From assembly GCF_040054535.1 (NCBI RefSeq), contig NC_090787.1:20800001-20864000 (forward strand): a DNA stretch of 64,000 nucleotides, written 5' to 3'. The translations under genes were made by a program, and so were the position numbers. Each line of letters opens with the position of its first letter. Position 1 is the stretch's first letter. This document shows, in pieces, positions 63,340 to 64,000 of this stretch. Under the pieces are notes generated by a model. The model searched no databases. It had not been told where the DNA came from and was given only the letters and a program-made list of their open reading frames with translations. The DNA is from Antennarius striatus (lineage: Eukaryota; Chordata; Actinopteri; Lophiiformes; Antennariidae).

Positions 63340-64000
63340 CACTCACCGGACACTTTATTAGGTACACCTGTCCAACTGCTCTTAACACTTAATTTCTAAT
63401 CAGCCAATCACATGGCGGCAACTCAGTGCATTTAGGCATGTAGACATGGTAAAGACAATCTCCTGCAGTTCAAACCGAGCATCAGTATGGGGAAGAAAGA
63501 TGATATGAGTGGTTGTTGGTGCCAGAAGGGCTGGTCTGAGTATTTAAGAAACTGCTGATCCACCGGGATTTTCACGCACAACCATCTCTAGGGTTTACAG
63601 AGAATGGTCCGAAAAAGAAAAAATATCCAGTGAGCGGCAGTTCTGTGGGCGGAAATGCCTTGTTGATGCCAGAGGTCAGAGGAGAATGGCCAAATTGGTT
63701 TGAGCTGATAGAAAGGCAACAGTGACTCAAATAACCACCCGTTACAACCAAGGTTGGCAGAAGAGCATCTCTGAAAGCACAGTATGTCGAACTTTGAGGC
63801 AGATGGGCTACAGCAGCAGAAGACCACGCCGGGTGCCACTCCTTTCAGCTAAGAACAGGAAACTGAGGCTACAATTTGCACAAGCTCATCGAAATTGGAC
63901 AATAGAAGATTGGAAAAACGTTGCCTGGTCTGATGAGTCTCGATTTCTGCTGCGACATTCGGAGGGTAGGGTCAGAATTTGGCGTCAACGACATGAAAGC
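63340..64000 (+). mobile_element. Tc1-like transposon, 5' part, runs off the window
   Basis: The terminal repeat cactcaccggacactttatt begins right after a TA (63338-63339) shared with the preceding element. The transposase is read without a clear start: REWSEKEKISSERQFCGRK, then an in-frame TGA near 63702, then [37 protein letters not shown] and [19 protein letters not shown], with the first catalytic Asp in WSDESRF. The stop marks it as a probable pseudogene; the rest lies beyond 64000. Confidence 0.85.

Overview
This is a vertebrate, most likely teleost, nuclear genome window. Its protein-coding genes have GT-AG introns, several contain fish-type transposons (L2, RTE, Rex3-like, Tc1, hAT, tRNA-derived SINEs), and (CA/GT)n arrays are abundant. 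The gene order creb1 > ccnyl1 > fzd5 < plekhm3 matches the human 2q33.3 block CREB1-CCNYL1-FZD5-PLEKHM3 as I know it. METTL21A, which lies between CREB1 and CCNYL1 in human, is not visible here. The species cannot be fixed from the sequence.

Layout. 1-10.8 kb is intergenic: microsatellites, a purine-rich tract, two copies of a dispersed repeat rich in TCAAGGTCA motifs, SINE and MITE copies, and an AT-rich stretch (about 8.0-8.7 kb) that looks like a conserved non-coding element. 10.86-19.8 kb is creb1 (+): a CpG-rich promoter, seven coding exons (330 aa) and a 3'UTR of about 2.3 kb. 20.6-36.3 kb is ccnyl1 (+): ten coding exons (345 aa). Its intron 8 (8.45 kb) is mostly one L2 LINE that was itself split by an antisense RTE element; an 18-bp target-site duplication proves the nesting. 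38.9-40.7 kb is the single-exon fzd5 (-, 577 aa). 45.4-64 kb is the 3' end of plekhm3 (-): the last three coding exons are seen and the rest lies beyond the window. Its introns hold a decayed Rex3-like LINE, a full-length SINE inserted in a palindrome, a 190-bp miniature RTE derivative, several MITEs, and at the right edge a mariner-like element abutting a Tc1-like transposon.

Function. creb1 encodes a cAMP-responsive bZIP activator. ccnyl1 encodes a membrane-anchored cyclin Y-like protein; that family activates CDK14/CDK16, which act on LRP6 in Wnt signalling. fzd5 encodes a Wnt receptor. plekhm3 encodes a PH/zinc-binding scaffold. Two Wnt-pathway genes are therefore direct neighbours. I found no evidence for an undescribed protein system. 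The most unusual content is transposon nesting, template-switch and palindrome events, and splice sites bordered by repeats.
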